Shown: in pieces, positions 33,241 through 44,483 of the stretch
Layout of the letters: each line of letters begins with the position of its first letter
How positions within the stretch are numbered: the first letter of the stretch is position 1
NCBI GenBank assembly: GCA_964036315.1
Contig: OZ038517.1
Span: forward strand, 51,239,955-51,303,954
From: Acanthosepion esculentum
Lineage: Eukaryota; Mollusca; Cephalopoda; Sepiida; Sepiidae
Length of the DNA: 64,000 bases
Direction of reading: 5' to 3'
Program-made: the position numbers and the translations under genes
The notes under the pieces: generated by a model
Databases searched by the model: none
What the model saw: only the letters and a program-made list of their open reading frames with translations
Told to the model about the DNA's origin: nothing

Positions 33241-34979
33241 TAAGATGAAAGAAATCCTAGTCAAAAATGAATAATGGCTGACAATGCTTCATCTAATGAG
33301 AATAAAATTCAAGATAATATTACTACTAATACTACTAATGTAATAAAAAGCAATTGAAATTAAGATGAAAGAAATCCTAGTGAAAAATGAATAATGGCTG
33401 ACAATGCTTCATCTAATTAGAATAAAATTCAAGATAATATTACTACTAATACTACTAATGGAATAAAAAGCAATTGAAATTAAGATGAAAGATATCCTAG
33501 TCAAAAATGAATAATGGCTGACAATGCTTCATCTAATAAGAATAAAATTCAAGATAATATTACTACTAATACCACTAATGGAATAAAAAGCAATTGAAAT
33601 TAAGATGAAAGAAATCCTAGTCAAAAATGAATAATGGCTGACAATGCTTCATCTAATAAGAATAAAATTCAAGATAATATTACTACTAATACTACTAATG
33701 TAATAAAAAGCAATTGAAATTAAGATGAAAGAAATCCTAGTCAAAAATGAATAATGGCTGACAATGCTTCATCTAATAAGAATAAAATTCAAGATAATAT
33801 TACTACTAATACTACTAATGTAATAAAAAGCAATTGAAATTAAGATGAAAGAAATCCTAGTGAAAAATGAATAATGGCTGACAATGCTTCATCTAATAAG
33901 AATAAAATTCAAGATAATATTACTACTAATACTACTAATGTAATAAAAAGCAATTGAAATTAAGATGAAAGAAATCCTAGTGAAAAATGAATAATGGCTG
34001 ACAATGCTTCATCTAATAAGAATAAAATTCAAGATAATATTACTACTAATACTACTAATGTAATAAAAAGCAATTGAAATTAAGATGAAAGAAATCCTAG
34101 TGAAAAATGAATAATGGCTGACAATGCTTCATCTAATAAGAATAAAATTCAAGATAATATTACTACTAATACTACTAATGTAATAAAAAGCAATTGAAAT
34201 TAAGATGAAAGAAATCCTAGTCAAAAATGAATAATGGCTGACAATGCTTCATCTAATAAGAATAAAATTCAAGATAATATTACTACTAATACTACTAATG
34301 TAATAAAAAGCAATTGAAATTAAGATGAAAGAAATCCTAGTGAAAAATGAATAATGGCTGACAATGCTTCATCTAATAAGAATAAAATTCAAGATAATAT
34401 TACTACTAATACTACTAATGTAATAAAAAGCAATTGAAATTAAGATGAAAGAAATCCTAGTCAAAAATGAATAATGGCTGACAATGCTTCATCTAATAAG
34501 AATAAAATTCAAGATAATATTACTACTACTGCTACTAATGGAATAAAAAGCAATAGAAATTAAGATGAAAGAAATCCTAATCAAAAATGAATAATGGCTG
34601 ACAATGCTTCATCTAATAAGAATAAAATTCAAGATAATATTACTACTAATACTACTAATGGAATAAAAAGCAATTGAAATTAATATGAAAGAAATCCTAG
34701 TCAAAAATGAATAATGGCTGACAATGCTTCATCTAATAAGAATAAAATACAAGATAATATTACTACTAATACTACTAATGTAATAAAAAGCAATTGAAAT
34801 TAAGATGAAAGAAATCCTAGTCAAAAATGAATAATGGCTGACAATGCTTCATCTAATAAGAATAAAATTCAAGATAATATTACTACTAATACTACTAATG
34901 GAATAAAAAACAATTGAAATTAAGATGAAAGAAATCCTAGTGTAAAATGAATAATGGCTGACAATGCTTCATCTAATAA
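33160..34979 (+). repeat. 120-bp satellite, about 15 copies
   Basis: Exact 120-bp period: 'aataatggctgacaatgctt', 'catctaataagaataaaatt', 'caagataatattactactaa' and so on. Copies differ at only a handful of positions, for example 'cctagtcaaaa' versus 'cctagtgaaaa' alternating in no fixed order. High identity implies recent amplification or homogenisation. No ORF. Confidence 0.98.
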
Positions 34980-34984
34980 AAATA

Positions 34985-35072
34985 AAAGAACTTTATTAGT
35001 ATTAGTAGTAATATTATCGTGAATTTTATTATTAGATGAAGCATTGTCTGGAATTTGAAATTGGCTCGCCGG
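34985..35072 (-). repeat. Right arm of large inverted repeat
   Basis: 'gcattgtctggaatttgaaa' and 'ttggctcgccgg' are the complement of 33150-33180, preceded by the complement of the satellite start. Confidence 0.85.
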
Positions 35073-35094
35073 TTCAGCTTTCCACGCTCGTTTT

Positions 35095-35360
35095 CATTGC
35101 GCTGGCCGAATACCTGTACTGTCATTTTCTGTGATGTTCCTTGACACTTGGCGTTGTCGGCAATCATGGCTCTCCACAACTTCCTAGCCTTTTGTAGCTG
35201 TAAGCAATGTTTGCTCTCTTGCTCTCCCTCCAAGTTCCTGTTTTCTTCCGTTCATGAACACAAGCTCGTTGAAAAGGTTACCCGCTGTCTCCTGGGTATC
35301 GAATTCTCCAAGCCCTCTTTTTTTGTCTCTCGAAAAACCGAGAAATTTAAACTGTCTTTT
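35095..35360 (-). pseudogene. LINE family B C-terminal fragment
   Basis: On the minus strand: RQRVTFSTSLCS, LQKARKLWRAMIAD and NAKCQGTSQKMTVQVFGQRN, matching the family B C-terminus (RKLWRVMI). It lies inside the right arm of the inverted repeat and splits it. 86 codons remain open, but the N-terminal part is missing. Confidence 0.7.
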
Positions 35361-35368
35361 CTTCTAAA

Positions 35369-35435
35369 CTAGCCTAGAAGCCTTTTACTGTCAGCGTCTT
35401 CTGTACGTAAAAGTTGTAAGAATTTAGCGACAGTC
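35369..35435 (-). mobile_element. Helitron-like family 2 3' end, inverted
   Basis: On the minus strand it ends 'aaaggcttctaggctag' with T beyond, identical to the end at 33124. The homology with 33060-33120 continues for about 60 bp. Confidence 0.65.
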
Positions 35436-35775
35436 CCGATACTTTTTGATCAGACCTCGTTGAGCCCAGTCCAGTGTATATCCAGGTTCATTCTAGGCTA
35501 GTCATGGTTAAGTTGAGCCCTGTGGTTGATACTGCTGAGGAACTCAGTTACAGTTTCTGTTATGTAGCGTGATCAACAAGGATAGCCCGCTCAAACCCTC
35601 TAAGAGTTCCGTCTACCCAATTTCACGCTCAAGGCTTGGTATGGTTTTCAGGCACTTTTTCCCCTCCAGACCGATAACATTAACAAGTCACCGTCCTGAC
35701 AAAACGACTACGATGAGATTCAAACCCGTGTCTCATGGTCAAAAAGCGAAAATTGCCTCAGGCTAGAACATACCC
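35436..35775. other. Unassigned stretch before the SINE array
   Basis: A 65-codon frame at 35569-35766 has no family resemblance. It may be the diverged head of the first SINE or another repeat. Confidence 0.35.
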
Positions 35776-36778
35776 TATCTAATCGGAGAGCAGAGTTCTA
35801 ATTCCAGTCGAATACATTACATTCACTTACGTACTAATACCCTTGGGAAAGGCATGAATCCTCTTCTCCCCCAGCTATGGATAAATAGCAGGACAGACCA
35901 GGTTCTATAACCTTGGATGGCAACTGGTCTACCGCAGAAAAAAATGGCAACCTACTGCGGGGAAAAATCTGCCTCGTCAGTCATATATCGAAAGATACAT
36001 GATCGCCTAAGCGTGTATCACGCATGACACATAACTGACTGACTTCCCAGTCGAATACATTACATTCACTTACGTGCTAATACTCTTCGGGAAAGGTATA
36101 AATCCTCTTCTTCTCCCCCCAGCTATGAGCAAATAGCAAACAGACCGGGTTCTATAGCCTTGGATGGGAACTGGTCTACCGCAGAAAGAAATGGCAACCT
36201 ACTGCGGGGAAAAATCTGCCTCGTCAGTCATGTATCGAATGATACATGATCGCCTAAGCGTGTATCACGCATGGAAAATAACTGACTGACTTTCCAGTCG
36301 AATCCATTACATTCAATTACATGCTAATACCCTTGGGAAAGGTATGAACCCTCTTCTCTTCCCCCAACCAGCTATGGGTAAATAGCAAGACAGACTGGGT
36401 TCTATGGTTTCGGATGGCAATTGGTCTATGTAGAAAGAAATGGCAACCTACTGCGGGAAAAAATATCTGCCTCGTCAGTCATGTATCGAAAGATACATGA
36501 TCGCCTAAGTGGGTATCACGCATGGCACATAACTGACTGAAATTCACTTACGTGCCAATATCCTTGGGAAAGGTATGAATCCTCTTCTTCGCCTCCCCCA
36601 GCTATGAGCAAATAGCAAACAGACCGGGTTCTATAGCCTTGGATGGGAACTGGTCTACCGCAGAAAGAAATGGCAACCTACTGCGGGGAAAAATCTGCCT
36701 CGTCAGTCATGTATCGAAAGATACATGATCGCCTAAGCGTGTATCACGCATGGCACATAACTGACTGATGTCATTATA
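35776..36778 (+). mobile_element. Tandem array of four tRNA-type SINEs
   Basis: The 3' motif 'gatcgcctaagcgtgtatca' recurs at about 36001, 36248, 36500 and 36727 (spacings near 247, 252 and 227 bp). Each unit has 'cttgggaaaggtatgaatcc', 'cagctatg.g.aaatagcaa', 'actggtctaccgcagaaa' and 'atggcaacctactgcggg'. The first unit keeps 'atcggagagcagagttctaa', part of the tRNA-like head; later ones start after it. The same unit is at 24926-25415 (-) and 42505-43560 (+). The 'tatcgaaagata' near the 3' end is a palindrome. Confidence 0.88.
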
Positions 36779-37430
36779 TATCCTTTCCTTTTTTCTTATA
36801 AGATGTATATTATTGTCAACAAGAAGGACGTGGGCTTATATTAGATTTAGACCTCACCCGCTTTTTGTTTGATTTCATGTCGCCATGTCTAAGAAGGACA
36901 CGAAAAACTATATATAAAAAAAAACTCATATTTCTTTATCTATATAAAGAAATTTAAGTTTTTTTTTTTAAATTAAAAAACAGGAACAAGTTAGGAGCAA
37001 ATTTATATAATCTAGTTCACTCTGCTTCCATTTACCCAACAGCTGTATTAATTGAACAAGATGAATTTCCTTTTTAGAAACATGGCACCTGATTACTGTC
37101 GAATGTGTTAATCTCAGCCATTATTATCAGTTTTTAGACCGAGAGCCATCACATTACATTAGAGTTAAGAAAAAGAAACAGTTGTTGATACTAATAGTAA
37201 AAAGGTTGGGTATGGTGTTGTCTAGGTTTAAGATAAGGGTATTTTATACCCCGAAGTATGAAAGTAAGTTACCCGCAGTCGTAAATCGGTAGTTATTCTG
37301 GACTGGATTAAACTATACTCTGGTATATTTTGGCGATAGGCGAAATATAGGAAGTCACACTAGCAGCATGTCTACATTTTTTGACACTCTAGCTGAAAGC
37401 TGGCCTATTTCTAAATTATGGACTATAGTA
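36779..37430. other. Spacer, no gene recognised
   Basis: AT-rich. 'tatataaaaaaaaactcata' and 'tttctttatctatataaaga' are low-complexity. No ORF. Confidence 0.45.
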
Positions 37431-37434
37431 TAAA

Positions 37435-38222
37435 CCGGAAATGCCGCCTACAAATTTTTATTCTACTGTGAACAGGGCCTATATCCACCATTTTGGATTT
37501 AGTGTAAATCGAGCCTGTCTAGTTCTCTATCTCATTTCTCGATCTTTTTCAAACTTTGGACCAGTTTCTTCCATTTTAACTCTAGGGTAAATCGAACCTG
37601 TGTCTACTTTTTTAATCTAATGTAGACTGGATATAGGTATACTTTTTTGACCCTAGAATAACCTAGACCTATTCCTACCTTTTTGACTCAAGTGCAAACC
37701 GGACCTACGTTTACTTTTTAATCTCGCGTAAACTGGACCTATGTTTATCTTTTTTAATCTCGCGTAAACGGGGCCTATATCTACTTTTATAATCGAGTGT
37801 AAACTGAACCTATATCTACTTTTATAATCGAGTGTAAACTGAACCTATGTCTACTTTTATAATTGAGTGTAAACTGAACCTATATCTACTTTTATAATCG
37901 AGTGTAAACTGAACCTATGTCTACTTTTATAATTGAGTGTAAACTGAACCTATATCTACTTTTTTTAATCGAGTGTAAACTGCACCTATGTCTACTTTTT
38001 TAATCTAATTTAGACTGGATATAGGTATACGATTTTGACCCTAAAATAACCTAGATCTATTCCTACCTTTTTGACTCAAGTGTAAACTGAACGTAGGTCT
38101 ACGTTTTAAAGCGTTTCAAAGATCTATTTTACTCTAGTGTAAACTGGGTTCATGTCTACCTTTTTGACAGTAGTGCAAATCAGATCTATTTCTATCTATT
38201 TGATCCTGGTGCAATTCAGATA
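37435..38222 (+). repeat. About 35-bp minisatellite, left part
   Basis: Units of the form 'gtaaactgaacctatatcta' plus 'cttttataatcgagt' with a period near 35 bp, best conserved at 37740-38000. Outer units are diverged ('cctttttgactctagtg'). Interrupted at TA 38221-38222 by a Tc1-like transposon. Confidence 0.9.
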
Positions 38223-39709
38223 CACCCCTAGTCAAAAGACCAGATACAAAAGGGTTAAAAAATATAAAATACTGTTACTTTAATCAATTTACATTTAATT
38301 TGAGAATGTAGTTTATCAACAAACAAGGGAACATTGTAAGCTTTTAATAATCAATTAAAGATTTAAACAAACATTGAAAAAAGGATTTTTTTGTTTGATC
38401 ATAAAGATAAGACCATGTAAATAAAAATAGCAAATACAGAACAAATAAGTCACAACGACAATTTAATTCTCAGTATATCATCCATTTTTGCGAATTACTT
38501 CGAAAATTCGCTTTGGAATACTCATTAACTTCTACATGAGGATGCTTGGGATGCTCACCCAGGATGCATAAACTGAAGCACGAAGAGCATCCACAGTTTC
38601 AAATTGCGATCCATGTTTATAAACATCCCTTGCCATCCTTCCCTAAACATTCTCGATTGGGTTTCGATCTGGAGAGCGTTGTGGATTGCAGCATTGTCCT
38701 GCTGGAAAATCCAGTTTTCTCCATATAGATGAGGGCCTTCATTATTTAGTGATGCCTTTCTTAACATGTCAATGTAACTAGCAGCTGTTTTACGACCTTT
38801 TGCCTCCTGTAACTCAAGAGTTCCATTGTACGAAAATGAACCCAAGACCATAATTGATCCACTTCCACTGTGTCGTGTTGAGAAAATTTCTTTTGGGACG
38901 TCTTTTGCATGCCAGTAACGTTGAAAACCGTCTGGGCCATCAAGATTGAATTTTTCTCGTTTGAAAATAACACTTCCATTTATACACATTCCAAGTTTGA
39001 TAATAGGAAGCAAATTGTAAACGGGAGGTTTGATGGCGAAGAAGAAGGCGAGGCCTCTGCAGGCGTTTCAAGTTCTTAAACCCTTTCTTATTTAAATACC
39101 GTCGAATCGTTCGAGAGCCGCATTCAGCATCTGTATTTATCTGATTTGATATTAGGCTTGAATCTCTCTTCATTTCTCGCCTAATGCGTCTGACTAGAGA
39201 TGGTGAGATTTTACTGGGGCGACCGCTTGTTTTTTTTAGAAGCATACGCATCCGGATTTTTAATGAAGTTATCAATGACAGTTCTGCTACGGCTAATTTC
39301 ATTTGCAATGGATCGTTGCGAAAGACCACGTCTTTGAAGTTCAATAATCCTGCCCTGTTCGAATTTTTAAAAAATTTTTAAATCTGAAATTTAATACTGA
39401 AAAATGAGATACGTAGATGTCTACACGCCTGAAGCTATGAGCACACTGACTAGTTCTAAAAATTTTTCCCAGTAATTTGTTTTTTACACACATGGTCTTA
39501 TTTTTCTGACCAACTAAAAAAATCCTTTTTTCAATGTTTGCTTAAATTAATCAATTAAAAGCTTAAAATTTTCACTTGTTTGTTGATAAACTACATTTTC
39601 TAATTAAATGTAAATGTTTTGCAAATATATTTTGATTAAAGTAACAGTATTTTATATATATATATTTTTAACCCGTTTGTAACTGGTTTTAAGATTTTGA
39701 CCAGGGGTG
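38223..39709 (-). mobile_element. Tc1-like DNA transposon, 1487 bp, long TIRs
   Basis: Ends are CACCCCTAGTC and GACCAGGGGTG, flanked by TA at 38221-38222 and 39710-39711, the Tc1/mariner target duplication. The inverted repeats extend over roughly 200 bp: 'tactgttactttaatcaa', 'tgtagtttatcaacaaac' and 'cattgaaaaaagga' are found in both. A disabled transposase fills the centre. It inserted into a minisatellite that continues on both sides. Confidence 0.92.
38500..39365 (-). pseudogene. Tc1-like transposase, disabled
   Basis: On the minus strand, 39344-38960 gives the helix-turn-helix part: KKTSGRPSKISPSLVRRIRR, MKRDSSLISNQI, AECGSRTIRRYLNKKGFKNL and TSRLQFASYYQTWNVYKW. After a frameshift, 38985-38690 gives EKFNLDGPDGFQRYWHAKDV, GSIMVLGSFSYNGTLEL and WIFQQDNAAIHNA (second catalytic Asp of DDE). 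The first catalytic residue (normally in FSDE) is altered: one frame reads FKRE, the other FSNE. Between IHNA and DRNPIENV about 35 bp are deleted, removing the region before the third acidic motif and shifting frame. After the shift, VDALRASVYASWVSIPS and KRIFEVIRKNG are still readable. No activity is possible. Confidence 0.9.
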
Positions 39710-39711
39710 TA

Positions 39712-40870
39712 TATGCCTACTTTTTTTTACTCTGTTATATGCCTGATCTAGATGTAATTTTTCGTCTCTAGTGTCAACCGAATCCCTTTCTACCTATTTG
39801 ACCCCAGAATTACCCAAATCTATGCCTAACATTTTGACTCTTGTGTCAACCGGACTTAACAATTTTGACTCGAGTTCAAACTGGACCTATTTCTATCGCT
39901 ATGATCCCAGGGTAACCTAGATCTATGCCTAACTTTTTTTGACTCTCGTATAAATCGGACCTATGTCTACCTTTTTGACTAGTGCAGACTGGTACTTTTC
40001 TACCTATTTGACCCCAGGGTAACATAGATCTATGCCTAACTTTTTTGACTCTCGTATAAATCGAACATATGTCTACCTTTTTAACTCTAGTGCAGACTGG
40101 AACTTTTCTACCTATTTGACCCCAGGGTAACCTAGATCTACGCCTAACTTTTTTGACTCTCGTATAAGTCGGACCTATGTCTACCTTTTTGACTCTAGTG
40201 TAGACTGGAACTTTTCTACCTATTTAACCCCAGGGTAACATAGATCTATGCCTAACTTTTTTGACATTCGTATAAATTGGGCCTCGGTCTACCTTTTTGA
40301 CTCTAGAGCAGACTGGAACATTTCTATCTATTTGACCCCAGGTTAACCTAAATCTATGCCTAACTTTTTTGACTCTCGTATAAATCGGACCTATGTCTAC
40401 CTTTTTGACTCTAGAGCAGACTGGAACTTTTCTACCTATTTGACCCAAGGTTAACCTAGATCTATGCCTAACTTTTTGACTTCAGTGAAAAACGGACATA
40501 AACTACCTTTTTGACTATATTTACCGTTTTGACACCAGGGTAAACCAGATTTATGACTAGCTTTTTGACTCGAGTGTAAACCGGACATAGATATACCTTT
40601 TTGAACCTAGTGTGACCAAGATCTATATCTATCTTTTTAACTCTCTAGTGAAAACCACATTTACGTCTAATTCTGTCCGGCACTATTTTAAACCGCACCT
40701 TTAGTTATCATTTTAACTCTAGTGTAAAGTGAATATAGTTATAGACGTTTGATATTTTGAAACCAGACTTATTTGTAGTTTGTTAAACACCATTGTAAAC
40801 CAGATCTATGTCTACGTTTTTGACTTATGTAATTCTGATCGCTTTCTATCTTTTTGACTCATTGCATTAA
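39712..40870 (+). repeat. About 35/70-bp minisatellite, right part
   Basis: Units such as 'tctatgcctaacttttttga' with 'ctctcgtataaatcggacct' and 'tctacctatttgaccccagg' recur with a composite period near 125 bp at 39890-40470, built from the same roughly 35-bp monomer as the left part. A 74-codon minus frame is repeat-encoded. Confidence 0.9.
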
Positions 40871-41090
40871 ATCACATCCTAATTCAAGACTGTTAATTCT
40901 CAAACCACCAGTCACCCACCGGGGAAAAGCAGTTGATAGCGTATCTGGAATTCCCGTTGGTATCGTTAGACTTTTCAGAATTCGTGTGAGATTTTGTGGA
41001 CAGTGATTTGATTGAGAAAAAAAATCTACTGAGAATCGTATGAAAATGGCGTCAAGTAAGCTCAGTGGATTTTTAATCTCTAATTATACA
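40871..41090. other. Spacer
   Basis: Unique-looking DNA between the minisatellite and the pyrimidine-rich region. No gene recognised. Confidence 0.4.
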
Positions 41091-41094
41091 TTTA

Positions 41095-41182
41095 CATTGT
41101 TTCTTTCTATATTTCCTTCTCTAATTTTAACATTTCTTTCATTCTTTCTTTTGTCTGTTTTTCTTTCTTTTGTCAGTATTTT

Positions 41183-41214
<32 letters not shown>

Positions 41215-41345
41215 TCCTTTGCTTGTTTTTACATTCATTTATTCATTCATTCTTTCTTTGGCTTCTCTTTTTTCCTTTGTATTTGTTTCTTTCCATATTT
41301 CCTTCTATAATTTTAACCTTTCTTTCTTTCCTTCTTTTGTCTGTT
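41095..41345 (+). repeat. Pyrimidine-rich (TTTC)n region
   Basis: TTTC/TTTG units, with a duplicated block ('tatttccttctctaatttta' at 41110 and 'tatttccttctataatttta' at 41296). Frames over it read F, S and L only. Confidence 0.85.
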
Positions 41346-41347
41346 TT

Positions 41348-41402
<55 letters not shown>

Positions 41403-41484
41403 CTGTTCTGATCTCCCTCCCTCTCTCTCTCTCTCTCTCTCTCCATATATATATATATATATATATATCTGTTCTGATCTCCCT

Positions 41485-41555
<71 letters not shown>

Positions 41556-41577
41556 TCTATCTATCTCAGTCTGTTCG

Positions 41578-41633
<56 letters not shown>

Positions 41634-41644
41634 CAGTCTGTTCA

Positions 41645-41677
<33 letters not shown>

Positions 41678-41688
41678 CAGTCTGTTCA

Positions 41689-41721
<33 letters not shown>

Positions 41722-41732
41722 CAGTCTGTTCA

Positions 41733-41789
<57 letters not shown>

Positions 41790-41801
41790 CTGTTCTGATC
41801 T

Positions 41802-41883
<82 letters not shown>

Positions 41884-41897
41884 GTTCTGATCTCCCT

Positions 41898-41951
<54 letters not shown>

Positions 41952-41976
41952 CAGTCTATCTATCTCAGTCTGTTCG

Positions 41977-42024
<48 letters not shown>

Positions 42025-42111
42025 CAGTCTGTTCATATCTATCTATCTATCTATCTATCTATCTCAGTCTGTTCATATCTATCTATCTATCTATCTATCT
42101 CAGTCTGTTCA

Positions 42112-42152
<41 letters not shown>

Positions 42153-42298
42153 CAGTCTGTTCATATCTATCTATCTATCTATCTCAGTCTGTTCATATCT
42201 ATCTATCTATCTATCTCTGTTCTTATCTCCCTCCCTCCCTCCCCCTCTCTCTCTCTATATATATATATAGATATCAGTCTATCTATCTCAGTCTGTTT

Positions 42299-42365
<67 letters not shown>
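41346..42365 (+). repeat. Compound (TCTA)/(TC)/(TA) array with roughly 390-bp higher-order unit
   Basis: Blocks (TCTA)n, 'ctgttctgatctccctccct', (CT)n, (AT)n, 'cagtctatctatctcagtct', (TCTA)n with 'cagtctgttcat' spacers repeat from about 41401, again from about 41786 and partially from 42203. The 223-codon frame at 41219-41890 is repeat-encoded. Confidence 0.95.
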
Positions 42366-42504
42366 CTCAAAGTCTGGTGGGAACTTCCGACCCGATAGAC
42401 TTTCAAATTATAAAGGCTCATTCAGAGTAGAATTACTCATCAGTACTAGAAAACTCAGGGTTTTTTTCCCAGAAGAATTAAGTTGGTATTTCATTAGCGC
42501 TGTT

Positions 42505-42685
42505 GTAAACTGGTTAACGGCCCGGCATCAGAAATCGGAGAGCCGAGTTCGAATTCAAGTCGAGTTCGTTACATTCACTTACGCGCAAATACCCTTGTGA
42601 AAGGTACGAATTCATCACTTCTCTCCCCAGCAAAGGGTTGAATAACAGGACAGACTGGGTCCTATAGCCAGGAAATATCAGCAAA
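42505..42685 (+). mobile_element. tRNA-type SINE with head
   Basis: A box-A-like TGGTTAACGG near 42511 and a box-B-like GAGTTCGAATTC near 42548, then 'cccttgtgaaaggtacgaat' and 'gacagactgggtcctatagc'. The best preserved promoter half of this family in the window. It breaks off at 42685. Confidence 0.75.
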
Positions 42686-42739
42686 TATTTTCAATTTTCT
42701 CGTTTTCATTATTTTTATATTAATTTTAAAAACATATGT

Positions 42740-42840
42740 GTGTGTCACGTATGGTATAACTATGACATTCTAGAACTTCGTGGAGCCTTCTAGAACGTCC
42801 TTGAACCTTCTAGAACTTCCAAGAACCTTCTAAAATGTAT
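42740..42840 (+). promoter_or_regulatory. Four TTCTAGAA-type sites spaced exactly 20 bp
   Basis: TTCTAGAA at 42768, 42788 and 42808, and TTCTAAAA at 42828. Each is followed by a partly conserved 'cttc..gga/gaacct'. The palindrome TTCnnGAA is the core pair of heat-shock factor sites. It may instead be a simple 20-bp tandem repeat. Confidence 0.45.
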
Positions 42841-42924
42841 TTTTGTTTATTTGTAAATTTGTGTGTTATGCTATAGCTAGAAACTGTTAAATGTGTTAAA
42901 ATACATAAGTACTATTCAATTGTC

Positions 42925-43560
42925 TCTTCCCCCAGGTATGGGTTGAATAGCGGGACAGACTGGGTTCTTTAGCCTTAGTTGCCAATCTATTACGAGAGAA
43001 ATCTGCCTCGTCAGTCATGTATCGAAAGATACTGTTGTAACCTAGGGAAGATTACTGGAAAGAATAATCGAATGAAGCTTGGTACTAAACGATAATACTT
43101 AGGACAAGAACAACACATATAAGATTCGCCAGCGGGGTGTAGAAAAAAATAGTCAACTGCTAGAAGTGAGTCAAGTGAATTCCACAATGAATCTGCAACT
43201 GCAGGACATCTACCAACCGCCCCACGCAGTCAGATGTGGCACAAGGCCGAATTTAATGTGGGATATCTGAGTCCGTATAAAACGGGGTCGGGTAGCTGCT
43301 TTCCCGAGACGAGACCCGGTCCTTCGACATGGCCTCGTCTGGGGATCCTCTCTGTCCGGCGGCAGAGAGTTTGACCAGCACAGCTGGAGATGAATCTCCA
43401 ACTGCAGACCAACATACAGTATCTACTACTGTATTCATGTGAATGGGGACATACCCATTATCGTCCGTAGGTATGCTACAACAGATACATAGTTGCCTAA
43501 GCGTGTATCACGTATGGCACTTAAGTGACTGACTGACTATCGAATTACATCATTAGCAAA
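42925..43560 (+). mobile_element. SINE interrupted by an LTR
   Basis: 42928-43032 carries 'aggtatgggttgaatagcgg', 'gacagactgggttcttta' and 'ctgcctcgtcagtcatgtat'. The rest, 'gatacatagttgcctaagcg' and 'tgtatcacgtatggc', continues at 43484. The uninterrupted equivalents are at 36232-36270 and in the other SINEs. Confidence 0.8.
43033..43483. mobile_element. Solo LTR, 451 bp, 5-bp target duplication
   Basis: Starts TGTTGTAACC and ends GCTACAACA; TGTTGTA and TACAACA are perfect inverted ends. Flanked by GATAC at 43028-43032 and 43484-43488. Intact SINE copies show the single GATAC. A rearranged relative sits in a LINE at 56966-58028. GC-rich 43200-43400 shares blocks with 13735-13790. Minus-strand open frames of 61-63 codons inside are not recognisable proteins. 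Confidence 0.88.
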
Positions 43561-44395
43561 TTGAAAAATAAAGCCTGAAGTATATTCGTGGTTTGTAGGC
43601 TGCTAGCGGAATAAGAATTCATCCGCTGTCTCTCTGACAAGTTATATATTAAAGCAAAATGGGCTCTTCAGCCTTGTCTGGCAACCAGTTTGAGAGAAAG
43701 ACAACAAATCCAGTTTATTATGGGGTTTGCAGCTCTATCCCGTGATAAAAATATCCTTTCTCATAAAAATCACAGTAGCAACGCCTACTTCGTTGACCTT
43801 ATGCTCCACGTCTGTAGTTTACGATCGTGAGAGTGGGTAGATAGATTTGGGTAAAAATTTGGTGGTTACTATATGGAAAAGAGTTACCTTGGTAGTTCTT
43901 TAGAATAGTTTGGCCCAAAGATAAGCGCCTGCAATTTGAAGTCGAAGTGAATCCTAGAAAATCTGTATTCAACCTGTTGGATTTGATCTGATCTCGAATA
44001 CGGCGATGGGCACCGGCAGAAATGAGCTCAACCGTCTCACCCACTAGGCACGTCCAAGCTGAAAAATGCTATGCTACGTTTCGAGTAATATCTTCTATGT
44101 CAGTTGTGCGCATGTTCGGACGTAACTAAAAAAAAACGCGGGAATTTTTTTTTTTTTACGGACCTCTTTTTTTAAATTTATATTTATTTTTTTATTATTT
44201 ATTTATTTTCTGCCCGCTGAAATGAAAAAATACTTATCGCCCAGGGACAGGGTGGACACACTACAAATCGACACAAGCTTTTGTAGTCCGTCCTTTTACT
44301 GACCCAAGGGGAAATAGAGAAACTTGATCGTCAACTGGGTGTAACTACAATATGGAGTGTATCGTTATCTGGGTGAGAACGACGGGTTGAGGGAA
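43561..44395. other. Spacer, no gene recognised
   Basis: Contains A- and T-runs near 44129-44230. An 81-codon minus frame at 43799-44044 resembles nothing I know. Confidence 0.4.
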
Positions 44396-44407
44396 GTGGA
44401 AAAAAAG

Positions 44408-44482
<75 letters not shown>
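44408..44482. repeat. (TA)n(TG)n microsatellite
   Basis: About 27 TA then 9 TG units. Confidence 0.95.

Positions 44483-44483
<1 letters not shown>

Noticed and set aside
33160..34979. CRISPR-like array
   Set aside because: Units are 120 bp and identical throughout, with no unique spacers; the genome is eukaryotic. It is a satellite.
35569..35766. 65-codon frame before the SINE array as a gene
   Set aside because: No family resemblance, no start or splice support, and it is flanked by repeats on both sides.
38555..39344. Active Tc1 transposase
   Set aside because: Frameshift, altered first catalytic residue and a deletion before the third acidic motif.
41219..41890. 223-codon open frame
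   Set aside because: Repeat-encoded across a compound microsatellite; no domain.
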